64,000 nt of DNA from Haloarcula rubripromontorii (GTDB taxonomy: Archaea > Halobacteriota > Halobacteria > Halobacteriales > Haloarculaceae). Below, one piece after another: positions 1 to 10,513 of the stretch. The notes under the pieces were generated by a model. That model ran no database searches. It was not told the origin of the DNA and saw only the letters and a list, made by a program, of their open reading frames with translations. The DNA lies in assembly GCF_001280425.1 (NCBI RefSeq), contig NZ_LIUF01000002.1, forward strand, positions 310,001 to 374,000, in the 5' to 3' direction. The position numbers were made by a program, and so were the translations under genes. Numbering within the stretch: the first letter of the stretch is position 1; the number at the start of each line of letters is the position of its first letter.

Positions 1-1689
<1,689 letters not shown>

Positions 1690-1727
1690 ATTCCTGCGAG
1701 GCGTCGTTTCACTCACTCGCTCCGCGG

Positions 1728-2477
1728 TCAGAGCGTTTCCTCGATAAACTGAGAGACGATGCGGTCCTCGGCAGTCCGGAGCTGATACTGCACGGTCGAC
1801 CGAGGCTCGTCTAATATCGATGCGAGGTCTTTGACCGAGACCTCCCGCGGTCGCTCGTAGTAGCCGTGGGTCACGGCGGCTTTGAGTACCCGCCACTGCT
1901 GGGGCGAGAAGTTCGTCGCGACGCGTTCGGTGGCCTTCCAGTTTCCGGCACTGGTGATATGGGACACTGAGAGTGTGACGCCATCGCGGAGGTTCGATTC
2001 GATTCTGTCGTACACCTTGCCGATGGGGTTTGACCCCGGATAGAGGACGCGCCAGCGGTACTCGTTGCCCGTCCGTCGAGATTCGAAGATAGTCCCCTCA
2101 CTGACGTGCCGGTGCAGGAAACTCGGCAGCGACTGACAGCCGCTGATCTCACGACGGAGCGTGTACACTGTTCGCGATGTCTCCCCGCGGTCCAGCACGT
2201 GGTACGTCCGCGCTGTCTCACAGCTCACGACGTCGAAACACTCGTTACAGCGGTCTTCGTCCAGGAAGACCTCGTCGAACGCATGCAGCGCTTCGGGTGT
2301 CCCCTTCGCGTGGTCGAGTCGCCACATATGGTCGTCACCGACGAAGATGGCCGAGGACCATACAGAGAGACTTTCGTACTGTCGAAACACGTCCATCAGG
2401 CTATCGGCTCCTGCGTCGAACTGCAGGACGAATTCGAACTCGCGTGTTTCATCGACTGCGGCCTGTGATTCAGTCAT
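1728..2477 (-). CDS. Bacterio-opsin-activator-type HTH transcriptional regulator
   Basis: A 249-residue regulator of the haloarchaeal Bat-like family (HTH_10). The last ~60 residues hold the family's C-terminal helix-turn-helix: the segment SPQQWRVLKAAVTHGYY is the typical family opening, followed by a recognition-helix region with SILDEPRSTVQYQLRTAE. The N-terminal ~180 residues are the variable sensor-like portion and I recognise no ligand. The start is ATG at 2477, supported by TTATAA at 2505-2510, about 30 bases upstream. It is monocistronic and convergent with katG, so it might control a stress response, but nothing in the sequence proves a link. A second protein of the same family lies at 56345-57022. 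Confidence 0.88.
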   Translation of the reverse strand: MTESQAAVDETREFEFVLQFDAGADSLMDVFRQYESLSVWSSAIFVGDDHMWRLDHAKGTPEALHAFDEVFLDEDRCNECFDVVSCETARTYHVLDRGETSRTVYTLRREISGCQSLPSFLHRHVSEGTIFESRRTGNEYRWRVLYPGSNPIGKVYDRIESNLRDGVTLSVSHITSAGNWKATERVATNFSPQQWRVLKAAVTHGYYERPREVSVKDLASILDEPRSTVQYQLRTAEDRIVSQFIEETL

Positions 2478-2504
2478 TTGGCTATTACTAACTTTAGAGA
2501 GTCG

Positions 2505-2510
2505 TTATAA
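2505..2510 (-). promoter_or_regulatory. TATA box of the Bat-type regulator
   Basis: TTATAA lies 28-33 bases upstream of the ATG at 2477, the usual place for a haloarchaeal TATA box of a leaderless or short-leader transcript. Seen in sequence; promoter activity is inferred. Confidence 0.5.
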
Positions 2511-2686
2511 GTCTGTTACTGGTCCGTCAAGCACAGGTCTGTTTATTTGGTTGACTATTGATAAAACACTCTGTCGGTTCACCCTTGCCCTCACGTTCGC
2601 AGGGACGGGACTGCGAGAGCGGACTTTCGACAGCCATGATAACAGACTCACGTCACCGTTTTGTGGCAGCCCGGCCAAGCGGTGGC

Positions 2687-3001
2687 ATGGTCCCGTCCTC
2701 CCCTGATGATAACCCCGTCGACACCTCCACCGGCCCTCAGGCAACCGACGGCAGTGTCGAAGACCTTTCCGAGGAAGAACTGTACGCGATTGTTCGGGTG
2801 GCTACCGAGGACGCAGTACTTGGCGCGCTCGGCACGCTCATGTTTGTCGGTATCGGCATCGTACTGGTCTCCTGGGGCGCAGCGTTACTAATGTCAGCAA
2901 CGCCGCTTCCAGCGGCTATCGGCGTGGTACTCGTCCTGTTCGGTGCATACCTCGCGCTATCGAGCCTCCGCATGATCCCGCCCGTCCGCGAGTGGGTCTG
3001 A
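2687..3001 (+). CDS. Small two-helix membrane protein
   Basis: A 104-residue protein of unknown function. A short acidic N-terminus (about 45 residues, with [17 protein letters not shown]) is followed by two hydrophobic segments: [20 protein letters not shown] and a second around [16 protein letters not shown], each long enough to cross the membrane. The C-terminus ends shortly after the second helix. I chose ATG 2687; an in-frame ATG at 2636 would add 17 basic residues that look unlike the acidic rest. It stands alone between the Bat-type regulator (divergent) and endonuclease IV. No family identified with confidence. Confidence 0.72.
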   Translation: MVPSSPDDNPVDTSTGPQATDGSVEDLSEEELYAIVRVATEDAVLGALGTLMFVGIGIVLVSWGAALLMSATPLPAAIGVVLVLFGAYLALSSLRMIPPVREWV

Positions 3002-3120
3002 GGCGGTCGGGTATCTCTGTTCACCGGCCTGTCGTCCAGCTCCGACGAAATCCGGATACGAGCTATACCCGACCGTGGCACTCCGGAACCTCTTTTGTCG
3101 GGCGTCACCGACCGGTGTGC

Positions 3121-3954
3121 ATGGTACGAGTCGGGGCACACACCTCTATCGCCGGCGGTGTCTACAACGCCGTCGAGGAACAGGTCGAGTACAGCGGCAA
3201 CTGCGGGCAGATCTTCTCACACTCGCCGCAGGTCTGGCAGGACCCCAACATCGACGACGAGGAGGCCGAACAGTTCCGCGACCTCGCAGCCGACCACGGC
3301 GTCGGCCCGTGGGTCATCCACTCGTCGTACCTCGTCAACCTCTGTACGCCTAAAGACGATCTCCGCGAGAAGTCACTCGATTCGATGCAGAAGGAGGTCG
3401 ACGCCGCCGCAAAGCTTGGCATCGAGTACGTCAACGTCCACCTCGGAGCCCACACCGGCGCGGGCGTCGATGGCGGGCTGGACAACGCCGCCAGCGTGCT
3501 GGACGACCTCGACATCCCCGATGGGGTCACAGTGCTGGTCGAGTCCGACGCGGGTAGCGGGACGAAACTCGGTGGCCAGTTCGAGCATCTGGCGACGGTT
3601 CGCGAACGAACCGATCAGGACATCGAGTTCTGTCTCGACACGGCCCACATGTTCGCCGCGGGCTACGACCTCTCGACGCCCGAGGCCGTCGACGAGACGC
3701 TTGCGACGTTCGACGAGGTCGTCGGGTTCGAGGACCTCGCCTGTGTCCACCTCAACGACTCGAAACACGAGTGCGGGACGAACAAGGACGAACACGCCCA
3801 CATCGGCGAGGGCCACATCGGCGAAGACGGGATGCGCGCGTTCGTCAACCACGACGCCATCCGCGACGTGCCGCTGGTGCTTGAGACGCCGACCGAGGAC
3901 GGCAAGAGCTTCGCCTGGAACATCGAGCGCGTCACGGAACTCCGCGGCGACTGA
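3121..3954 (+). CDS. nfo: Endonuclease IV (AP endonuclease, deoxyribonuclease IV)
   Basis: Base-excision-repair enzyme that cleaves the DNA backbone 5' of abasic sites. The 277-residue product has the TIM-barrel metal-ligand motifs of the family in order: GAHTSIAGG at the N-terminus, [35 protein letters not shown], and [10 protein letters not shown] followed by [10 protein letters not shown] near the C-terminus. Those His, Asp and Glu residues hold the three zinc ions. The start is ATG 3121, because the protein family begins right at MVRVGAHTS; a CTCTTTTG stretch about 28 bases upstream could be its TATA element. The length is normal for the family. It is followed 44 bases later by a methyltransferase gene on the same strand. 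Confidence 0.95.
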   Translation: MVRVGAHTSIAGGVYNAVEEQVEYSGNCGQIFSHSPQVWQDPNIDDEEAEQFRDLAADHGVGPWVIHSSYLVNLCTPKDDLREKSLDSMQKEVDAAAKLGIEYVNVHLGAHTGAGVDGGLDNAASVLDDLDIPDGVTVLVESDAGSGTKLGGQFEHLATVRERTDQDIEFCLDTAHMFAAGYDLSTPEAVDETLATFDEVVGFEDLACVHLNDSKHECGTNKDEHAHIGEGHIGEDGMRAFVNHDAIRDVPLVLETPTEDGKSFAWNIERVTELRGD

Positions 3955-3998
3955 TTTCGACCGCGGTACTTTTGAGTGCGACTCGACTCTGAGGAACT

Positions 3999-4790
3999 GT
4001 GCGCAGGTTCTCCGCCGACTACCTCGAAACCACCCGCAGGGGAATGTGGGCTGACTCCCGTGCGGCGCTCTCGGACCTGCAGTTGGACGAGTGTGAGCGC
4101 GTTCTCGACGTGGGCTGTGGAACCGGCGAACTGACCCGCGTCCTCCGCGAGGAGACCGACGGGACGGTCGTCGGCCTCGACGCCGACACGGACCTGCTGG
4201 CCGCCGCCGGCGACCCGGCCGTCTGCGGAGACGCGACGCGACTTCCCTTTGCTGCCGACAGCTTCGACCTCGTGGTCTGTCAGGCGCTGCTCATTAACCT
4301 CCCCGACCCCGAACTCGCGGTTCGGGAGTTCGCCCGCGTCGCCACCGACCGGGTGGCCGCCATCGAGCCGAACAACGCCGCCGTCACTGTCGAATCGACC
4401 GTCGACGCGGAGCCGGCGCTGGCCCGCCGCGCCCGCCGGCTCTTTCTCGATGGGGTGCGGACGGACGTTACCCTCGGCGGCGATGCCGCCGACGTATTCC
4501 GCGACGCGGGGCTGTCCGTCGTCTCGACAACGAAATACAATCAGGAGCAGCGCATTGAGCCGCCCTACGACGACGCGGCGATACAAGCGGCCCGGCGGAA
4601 GGCGACTGGAACGGGGCTGGCCCACGACCGTGAGACAATTCTCAACGGCGAGGCGACGCCCGCCGAGTACGACGCACTCCGGGAGCGCTGGCGGTCGATG
4701 GGACGGGACGTAATCGAGCAGATGCAAGACGAGACCTACGAGCGCCGCGAGACGGTGCCGTTCTTCGTTACTGTCGGCGAGGGTCCGTGA
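3999..4790 (+). CDS. Class I SAM-dependent methyltransferase
   Basis: A 263-residue methyltransferase of unknown substrate. Motif I for SAM binding is VLDVGCGTG (residues 35-43), followed by the acidic loop VVGLDAD, the adenine-binding GDATRLPFAADSFDLVV and the post-II segment LINLPDPELAVREFARV. This is the Methyltransf_11 arrangement of ubiquinone/menaquinone-type or small-molecule enzymes. The start is GTG at 3999 with GAGG eight bases upstream. It may be cotranscribed with nfo (44-base gap). The last 23 bases overlap the convergent membrane-protein gene. The substrate cannot be told from sequence. Confidence 0.87.
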   Translation: MRRFSADYLETTRRGMWADSRAALSDLQLDECERVLDVGCGTGELTRVLREETDGTVVGLDADTDLLAAAGDPAVCGDATRLPFAADSFDLVVCQALLINLPDPELAVREFARVATDRVAAIEPNNAAVTVESTVDAEPALARRARRLFLDGVRTDVTLGGDAADVFRDAGLSVVSTTKYNQEQRIEPPYDDAAIQAARRKATGTGLAHDRETILNGEATPAEYDALRERWRSMGRDVIEQMQDETYERRETVPFFVTVGEGP

Positions 4791-5352
4791 CCCGCTCGCT
4801 ACCGAGTTCGGGGAGCAGAGTGCCCGCCAGTCCGTAGACTGCGATGTCCAGCAGACTGGCGAGCAGGCCGACGACGCCCCCGACGACACTGGCGACACCG
4901 ACCCCGATGAGAAGCACCAGCAGCACCGACTGGAGGCGAACCCCGCCGCTCTGTAGCGTCGAGACGAGTGCCACCGCGAGCAGTCCCAGCAGGAACGTGA
5001 CGCCCGCGACACTCCCGGCAGCGGTACCGTGGAGTACGAGCGTGCGAACGCCGGCCGAGTCGAGCGGCACCCGGCGGTGGACCCACCGAACGGCCAGAAC
5101 GAACAGCGCCCAGAGGTAACAGAAGACGGCGACGCCGACGAGGGTGTTCAGCCCGGCGAGCAGGTCGGCGAGGTCGCCGCTCGCGTGGACGGCGAGGACG
5201 CCGAGCAGGACGAACAGGGTGGTGTCGAACGTGGCGAGCGTCCACGTCACGAGTGACACCGGTCGCGTGAAACTCTGTTTGCCGTCGCGCGCTGGCTCAG
5301 TCTCACTCGCTCTGTTCGCCATCTCCACCTGCTCACGCTGGTCCTCAGCCAT
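4768..5352 (-). CDS. Four-helix integral membrane protein
   Basis: A 194-residue protein with a charged cytoplasmic N-terminus of about 25 residues and four predicted membrane spans: around TTLFVLLGVLAVHA, LVGVAVFCYLWALFVLAV, VTFLLGLLAVALVSTL and LVLLIGVGVASVVGGVVGLL. No catalytic motif recognised. Its ATG at 5352 lies inside the last codons of the upstream CopD-like gene (8-base overlap), so the two are translationally coupled and probably act together in the membrane. Its 3' end overlaps the convergent methyltransferase by 23 bases. The function is unknown. Confidence 0.75.
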   Translation of the reverse strand: MAEDQREQVEMANRASETEPARDGKQSFTRPVSLVTWTLATFDTTLFVLLGVLAVHASGDLADLLAGLNTLVGVAVFCYLWALFVLAVRWVHRRVPLDSAGVRTLVLHGTAAGSVAGVTFLLGLLAVALVSTLQSGGVRLQSVLLVLLIGVGVASVVGGVVGLLASLLDIAVYGLAGTLLPELGSERVTDPRRQ

Positions 5353-5776
5353 GCGCGAGAACCTCCGCGAGGACGACGATGCCGAGGAGGACGGCCGCCG
5401 TCGCGCCGTACGCCTGCGAGAGCGTTCGCCGGAGGGCTGGGGGCAGGTCGTCGAGCGTATTCACGCGGTCACCGATCCGAGCGAGGAGTAGCGTGCGGAC
5501 GACCGAGCCCCCGACAAGGACGACGACGACGGCGAGTTTCACCAGCAAGGTCCGTCCCCAGTCGGTTCCGGGACCCGGCGGTCCGAGCGCACCGAGGTTC
5601 CCGACGCCGGTGACTACGAGCACGCCAACGCCGCCCCAGAACAGCCACTCGAACTGCCGCGCGGGCGCGAGCGTGGCGATAGTGCCGCTCCGATAGCTGT
5701 ACCAGAGACCGGTCGTGCCGCCGACGAGGGCCGCCATCGCGAGGACGTGGAGGGTCCGAATCGGGAGGGCTGCCAT
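5345..5776 (-). CDS. CopD-like four-helix membrane protein
   Basis: A 143-residue membrane protein resembling the CopD/DUF4149-type fold: four hydrophobic segments, with a His in the first helix (TLHVLAMAALVGGTTGLWYS) in the place where CopD-like proteins carry a conserved His. Copper handling is a family association, not something the sequence proves. I chose ATG 5776; a TTG at 5803 would only add nine residues. It is the first gene of a two-gene operon with the membrane protein at 4768-5352, with overlapping stop and start. No copper chaperone or metal-responsive regulator lies nearby. Confidence 0.65.
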   Translation of the reverse strand: MAALPIRTLHVLAMAALVGGTTGLWYSYRSGTIATLAPARQFEWLFWGGVGVLVVTGVGNLGALGPPGPGTDWGRTLLVKLAVVVVLVGGSVVRTLLLARIGDRVNTLDDLPPALRRTLSQAYGATAAVLLGIVVLAEVLAHG

Positions 5777-5815
5777 AGCTGTCGGTTCAGCGGCACGTCG
5801 CAAAGAATGACGGGG

Positions 5816-6670
5816 TCATCCCGACTGGTCGATTGTCACCACGCCCTCGCCCGTCGTCAAATTGTACCGTGTCGACGGGTCGACGGTCAGGCTGACGACG
5901 CCGCTGTCGAGGGCGTCCGGGAGCTTGAACCTGACGACCGTCGACCGAGCAGTGAAATCACTGGTGTACACGCAGGGCTGCGTGTAACAGCCGAACGCGT
6001 GGATGCCGTCCGCCGTCTCCTCGATGCGTTTCAGGTGTGGAACGATAGACCCGGAACCCCAGCCGGTCTGGACGACGAGGACGGCGTGACTCCCGAAGTC
6101 GGTGTCGGCGGCGAGGCTGTACGCGTCACTGCTGTCGTTCTCGAACCGCTCGATGTCCTCGGCCTCCGTCAGGAGTGTCGCATAGAGCTGGTCACCGTCG
6201 TCGTCCGGGGCGCGCGCCAGCCCCTCGCCGGCAAACAGCGTCCCTCGGGTCGACTCCTGTTCGAACGACAGCGATGGCTCGGCCGGCATATTCGCACAGA
6301 GATACAGCGGGTCGCGGTCGCCCTCACCGGAGTCGTCGATATTGCACTCGACTGCCTCGACCTCGTATGGCGGCGTCTCGACTCTGTCTAGCCCGTCCGG
6401 AAGCCTGTCTAGCGCATCCGTCGGCGTTTCGTCGGTGGGCGTCTCCGGCTCTCCATCGTCGGTGGCTGTCTCCGGCTCTCTATCGTCGGTAGGCGTCTCT
6501 GTGCCTCCGTCGTCCGCTTCGGTGTCGGGATCAGTTCCCGGCGACGGATGTGTGCGTGTTTCCGCGCCGCCGTCGCTACCGCCGTTCCCGCCCGGCGCGA
6601 GACAGCCGCTCAGGGCACCAATCGCAACGCTACCGAACAGTCCAAGGGCCGCTCGACGCGTTCGTTGCAT
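5816..6670 (-). CDS. Tat-exported lipoprotein of unknown function
   Basis: A 284-residue secreted protein. The N-terminus has a twin arginine (residues 5-6), a hydrophobic stretch and the lipobox LSGC with Cys23, so it should be folded in the cytoplasm, exported by Tat and anchored by lipid. Residues ~24-85 are a disordered acidic Thr/Pro/Glu linker with imperfect repeats of the type DDGEPETPT, typical of haloarchaeal surface lipoproteins. The C-terminal ~190 residues form a compact domain with four or five Cys (VECNID, LCANM, GCYTQPC) that I do not recognise. It lies 39 bases downstream of the CopD-like gene start on the same strand, with no overlap. Confidence 0.8.
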   Translation of the reverse strand: MQRTRRAALGLFGSVAIGALSGCLAPGGNGGSDGGAETRTHPSPGTDPDTEADDGGTETPTDDREPETATDDGEPETPTDETPTDALDRLPDGLDRVETPPYEVEAVECNIDDSGEGDRDPLYLCANMPAEPSLSFEQESTRGTLFAGEGLARAPDDDGDQLYATLLTEAEDIERFENDSSDAYSLAADTDFGSHAVLVVQTGWGSGSIVPHLKRIEETADGIHAFGCYTQPCVYTSDFTARSTVVRFKLPDALDSGVVSLTVDPSTRYNLTTGEGVVTIDQSG

Positions 6671-6813
6671 ACGATTCCCTTCCCGTGATAGGGGTGTATC
6701 CCTTCTGTTCGCTCAAAACCGCGTTGTAGCTGTCATGGCCAGTGATGTCGCCCGTCGATAGACCCTTGCGGTGTGAGCGGCTACGGACGACACGTGCCGA
6801 CTCGCGTCTCCCT

Positions 6814-6972
6814 ATGATACCACCGCTCGTCCACCGCTGTCCGGAGTGCCGTCACATGACCTGGAGCCGCCGGTTCACGGCGGTTGCGGACGGCGAGAGC
6901 GGCTCGCGGCTCGTCGAATGTCCCGCCTGCGGACACCGGTTCTCGACGGTCGACGCGCCCTGGCTGCAGTAA
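6814..6972 (+). CDS. Small CPxC zinc-ribbon protein (52 residues)
   Basis: A mini-protein with two CxxC knuckles: HRCPECRHM near the N-terminus and VECPACGHRF near the C-terminus, 22-24 residues apart, which is the spacing of a rubredoxin-like zinc ribbon. Haloarchaeal genomes carry many such proteins of unknown role; nucleic-acid or protein binding is inferred. I chose ATG 6814, which places the first Cys at residue 8; an upstream ATG at 6742 would add a basic leader that looks non-coding. It has no operon partner. Confidence 0.65.
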   Translation: MIPPLVHRCPECRHMTWSRRFTAVADGESGSRLVECPACGHRFSTVDAPWLQ

Positions 6973-7003
6973 GTCGGCCTGTCCAGCGCCGGCACGGTGA
7001 GCG

Positions 7004-7654
7004 CTACACCACGTCGCCTCGAACCGTCGCGCCCTCCTGCTGTGCCCGGTACTCTTTGACCGCGTCGGCAGCGTCGCCGGCCGCCGTCTCGTCCATCCCG
7101 AGCATCGACAGCGACTGGGTCAGCGTCGGGAAGACGAACTCGTTGTCACGGAGCTTCTGGAACGCGTCGGGCGACCGTTCGCCGTCGAGCCACAGACAGG
7201 CCCCCCGGGGGTCCAGAATCTGCTCGTAGTCGTTTCGCATCTTCGCGCCCTTGAGCCGCTGGGTGACGTTGTCCTCGAAGGACGCGTTACACACTTCCAG
7301 ATGGACCGGCTCGTCGTCGTTCAGGAGGTGGGCGGCGAGGCACTTCTCGGGCGCGGCGTGGCCGTTGGCGTTCGCGCGGATGTACTCGGGGTGCTCGTCA
7401 GCCCACGCGGCGCGAACGGTCTTGCCGACCCCGTCGACGCCGTGACTGCGCTGGAACTCTTCGGCGCGCTCCGGCGCGTCTTTGAACAGGATGTCTTTGG
7501 TGACGTAGACGTCCAGTCGCTCGACCGGGTCCAGTCCGAGCGCTACGTCGCCGTACACCCACACCTCCCGGACCGGGACCGGCATCGTCTCGTCCTCGAC
7601 TGTGGCGACGATTTCCTCGACCCGCTCGACTGCCTCCGGACGGTCCAAACTCAT
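7004..7654 (-). CDS. Conserved haloarchaeal protein with nucleotidyltransferase-like core
   Basis: A 216-residue protein of unknown function. Residues ~28-50 (VREVWVYGDVALGLDPVERLD) look like the glycine-Asp motif of minimal nucleotidyltransferases (hG-S/D ... DxD), but the usual Ser is an Asp and only one clear Asp pair follows, so activity is uncertain. The middle has a cluster of His/Asn/Cys around KCLAAHLLNDDEPVHLEVC, and a helical, Ala-rich C-terminus closes the protein. ATG 7654 is the only sensible start. It stands alone between the zinc-ribbon gene and the flavoprotein gene. Confidence 0.72.
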   Translation of the reverse strand: MSLDRPEAVERVEEIVATVEDETMPVPVREVWVYGDVALGLDPVERLDVYVTKDILFKDAPERAEEFQRSHGVDGVGKTVRAAWADEHPEYIRANANGHAAPEKCLAAHLLNDDEPVHLEVCNASFEDNVTQRLKGAKMRNDYEQILDPRGACLWLDGERSPDAFQKLRDNEFVFPTLTQSLSMLGMDETAAGDAADAVKEYRAQQEGATVRGDVV

Positions 7655-7753
7655 TGCTTGCTCTACTGTTTGCGCAGCCTAAACGCTGACTCTCCGTGTC
7701 CGCTCCGTCGCGTGTCGCACAGACCACTGTGGCGGTCCGTCCGTGCATGGTGG

Positions 7754-9232
7754 TCAGCTCCTCACGTGGTCGGCAGCGATTTCGCTCCCTTTGACACAGG
7801 CGACGGTGCCAAGCCCCGGCCATGTGGTGTCCCCGGCGAGGTAGAACCCCTCGACGCCCACGTTCTGTGGAACGGCTCCCTGATTCGCGTTTGCCGGCGT
7901 CTGCCTGTATCCCCCGACTGCCCCGCGGGGTCTGTTCGTGAACTGCTCGTAGGTGACCGGCGTCGCCATCTCGGAGACGACTGGGTCGGTCCCGAGGTCG
8001 GGATAGACAGTCCGGCCGCCTGCAAGTAGTTGCTCGCGAGCGGCTGCCTTCTTTTCCTCGTAGGCCGCCCTATCAAGGCCTTGCCACGGCTCGACTGCAC
8101 AATGTGTGGACAGCATGACTGCCCGGTGTCCTGCCGGTGCGCTCACGTCGTCACCTGGCGCGGAGACGGAGACGAACATATTGTTCCCGTTGCCCAGCGG
8201 TTCGTCGTAGGCCTGGAGAATCTGGTGGTGCGTCCGCTCGCGGCTATCGACCTCGGCTTCCGGGACACCGAGAAATAACACGAGCGCGCTCCCCTCGTGG
8301 GCTTGTAACATCGAACAGTAGTCATCAAGTCTGTCGCCGACGACCGTCGGTGCGAGGCTCCTGGTAACGGGAACTGGGACAGTGCTGACGACCTGTTCCG
8401 CGCGGATCGGACCAGCCGCTGAGTCGATACGGAAGTCCCCGCCGGTTCCGGTTATCGACCTGACAGTGCGGCCCGTCTCGACCCGCCCGCCGATGTCCGT
8501 GTACTGGTCGACGAAGGACCTCCAGAAGCCGTACATCCCACCGGTCGCTCGGCCCAGCCCTGTCCGACGGATCGTCATCCCGAGAACGGCGTTCAACAGC
8601 GGCGCGTCATCGACCGTGGCATGGACTGTATCCTCGACGAGCATCGAGACGACTGCTCGGAGCGGTCGGTCGTCGGACACGCCGTGGGCGCGCATCGCGT
8701 CGGCCATCGTCCAGCGGAGATATCTGACCAGCGGAAGGTCCCGAAGGCCGACTGCAGTGGCGTTCCGAACGAGATCACCGACGCTCTGTATCGGCATTTT
8801 GACGTCTGTTCTGGTGAGTCGCCAGAGCCGCGCTGAGAGGTCATCGATGAAGTCGTAGAACGCCAGCTGTCGCCTGTCGTCGCCGAGTTTCCTGCGCCGC
8901 TCGGCGTCCCAATCGGCCTGGTCGCGGTACAGCGTTACCGTTCGGTCCGGCAGCCAGACGTCGTAGGCGTCCTGTATTTCTAGTGATGGCGGCTCGAAGC
9001 CGACAGCCGACAGCAGCTGGCCACCGACACCCTCTGGGACGAAATCCACGAGGGTTGTCGCGCCGACATCGAACCGGAACCCCGCTCGTTCGTAGTAGCC
9101 TGCACAGCCACCGACGCTGTGATGCTGTTCGAGGACGACCGTCGAGTAGCCGTCTGCCTGCAATCGTGCGGCCGTGCTCATCCCGGCCACGCCACCCCCG
9201 ATGACGGCCACATCTGCGGACTTAGTTTCCAT
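7754..9232 (-). CDS. FAD-dependent oxidoreductase of the phytoene desaturase / carotenoid isomerase family
   Basis: A 492-residue flavoprotein. The N-terminal Rossmann motif VAVIGGGVAGMSTAARLQ (glycines at 12-14 and 17) and the following VVLEQHHSVGGCAGYY place it in the CrtI/CrtISO family. The C-terminal FAD-closing segment reads GFYLAGDTTWPGLGTVACVKG, also typical for that family. Known members desaturate or isomerise carotenoids or oxidise related lipids; no crtB or other carotenoid gene is nearby, so the substrate is open. The start is ATG 9232. It is divergent from the DUF2332 gene, with a small palindrome (9298-9312) in the shared promoter region. Confidence 0.85.
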   Translation of the reverse strand: METKSADVAVIGGGVAGMSTAARLQADGYSTVVLEQHHSVGGCAGYYERAGFRFDVGATTLVDFVPEGVGGQLLSAVGFEPPSLEIQDAYDVWLPDRTVTLYRDQADWDAERRRKLGDDRRQLAFYDFIDDLSARLWRLTRTDVKMPIQSVGDLVRNATAVGLRDLPLVRYLRWTMADAMRAHGVSDDRPLRAVVSMLVEDTVHATVDDAPLLNAVLGMTIRRTGLGRATGGMYGFWRSFVDQYTDIGGRVETGRTVRSITGTGGDFRIDSAAGPIRAEQVVSTVPVPVTRSLAPTVVGDRLDDYCSMLQAHEGSALVLFLGVPEAEVDSRERTHHQILQAYDEPLGNGNNMFVSVSAPGDDVSAPAGHRAVMLSTHCAVEPWQGLDRAAYEEKKAAAREQLLAGGRTVYPDLGTDPVVSEMATPVTYEQFTNRPRGAVGGYRQTPANANQGAVPQNVGVEGFYLAGDTTWPGLGTVACVKGSEIAADHVRS

Positions 9233-9297
9233 AGGTGCTAGCCCACGTGACCGTTCCGTCTTCGACCGATGTGAGAGGGCTGACGCGTTTGATTTCG

Positions 9298-9312
9298 TTT
9301 GGTTGGACCAAA
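9298..9312. promoter_or_regulatory. Palindrome TTTGGT-TGG-ACCAAA in divergent promoter
   Basis: Perfect six-base arms with a three-base centre lie between the divergent flavoprotein gene and DUF2332 gene. A partly related stretch (ACTAAATGG) follows 30-40 bases later. It could be an operator for a dimeric regulator; that is inference from position and symmetry. Confidence 0.35.
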
Positions 9313-9400
9313 ACCATTGATTCAGCTACAGGTAGGACGGACTAAATGGTTCTCCTCCAGAAGCCGAACGCTGATTTACCAGTGCTGTGTCGCTACTGAC

Positions 9401-10426
9401 ATGTCTACCGTCCAGACGCAGTTCCGGGACCTGACAGAGTGGGCCGAGGGCACCTCGCCGCTGTACGCCTCCCTCTGCCGAGACGCTGCTGAGGACCCCG
9501 CCGTTCTTGACCTTGCCTCAGCGGTCCCCGAGGACCGTCAGGCTCCGCACCTCCTGCTCGCTGCGGTCCACTACCTGCTCGACCAGCAGCACGACCATCG
9601 GCTGGCCCAGTACTACCAGAGTATCGTTGCGGACCCGCGAGAACCGGACGACGAGTGCTTTCCAGCCTTCCGCGAGTTCTGTTTCGACCATGCCGACGAC
9701 ATCCGGCCGCTCCTTCGGACCCGACGCACGCAGACGAACGCGGTACGGCGCAGCGCAGTCCTCTACCCGGCTATCGCACAGGTGGCCCGCGCCACCGACG
9801 GGCCGCTTGCGCTGGTGGAACTCGGGCCAAGCGCCGGCCTGAACATGCTGTTTGACCGCTACCGCTACGACTACGACGGTCTCGTAGTGGGTAACAGCGA
9901 CTCGCCGATTACCATCGAGAGCAGCGTCCGACGCGGCGACCCGCCGCTTCCGGAGACGCCGCCCGCTATCCGCTCTCGGGTCGGTCTCGACCGCCATCCG
10001 CTCGACGTGACTGACGAGGCAGACAGGGACTGGCTCCGCGCACTCGTCTGGCCCGAACACGAGGAGCGGCGCGCCGTGTTAGACGGTGCGCTGACGGTCG
10101 CACGGGACGACCCACCCGCAGTTATCGAGGGCGATATGCTCGATGACCTGCCGGTGGCACTTGACGAGATTCCGTCCGATGTCCCGGTTTGTGTCGTCAA
10201 CACGCTCGTGCTGTATCAGGTTCCAGCGGAACTGAACGAGGCGCTGACGACGGTGCTCGAAGCGCACATGGCCGAGCGCCCGCTGCACTGGCTCACCGGT
10301 CGGCGGGACCTGTCGGGCGGCGAGTCAATGGAGCTGGACTGGAAACGCCGGACCGACGATGGCATCGAGACCACGCATCTCGTCGACTACGAGCCCCACG
10401 GCGCGTGGCTGTCGTGGCGGCCCTGA
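9401..10426 (+). CDS. DUF2332 family protein
   Basis: A 341-residue cytoplasmic protein of the DUF2332 family. Family traits seen: the opening FRDLTEWAEGTSPLYASLCRD, the segment RRTQTNAVRRSAVLYPAI, and the glycine-containing stretch ALVELGPSAGLNMLFDRYRYDYDG, which resembles a SAM-binding loop (E-x-G-x-S-x-G-L-N). The family has no proven function; a methyltransferase-like fold is suggested by that loop. I chose ATG 9401, where family similarity begins; the frame is open further upstream but the extra residues are basic and unlike the rest. It is followed on the same strand by an alpha/beta hydrolase about 90 bases later. Confidence 0.86.
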   Translation: MSTVQTQFRDLTEWAEGTSPLYASLCRDAAEDPAVLDLASAVPEDRQAPHLLLAAVHYLLDQQHDHRLAQYYQSIVADPREPDDECFPAFREFCFDHADDIRPLLRTRRTQTNAVRRSAVLYPAIAQVARATDGPLALVELGPSAGLNMLFDRYRYDYDGLVVGNSDSPITIESSVRRGDPPLPETPPAIRSRVGLDRHPLDVTDEADRDWLRALVWPEHEERRAVLDGALTVARDDPPAVIEGDMLDDLPVALDEIPSDVPVCVVNTLVLYQVPAELNEALTTVLEAHMAERPLHWLTGRRDLSGGESMELDWKRRTDDGIETTHLVDYEPHGAWLSWRP

Positions 10427-10513
10427 GCGCCGCACGGCTTCCACGTCGACAATGCGATCGGTGACTGTCAGGTGTTTACCCGGGCTTATGTCCCCGCCAC
10501 GGGAACGTTGGGT

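Noticed and set aside
6390..6600. Tandem DNA repeat in the lipoprotein gene as a mobile or CRISPR-like repeat
   Set aside because: The repeats encode a Thr/Pro/Glu linker in frame, typical of surface lipoproteins.
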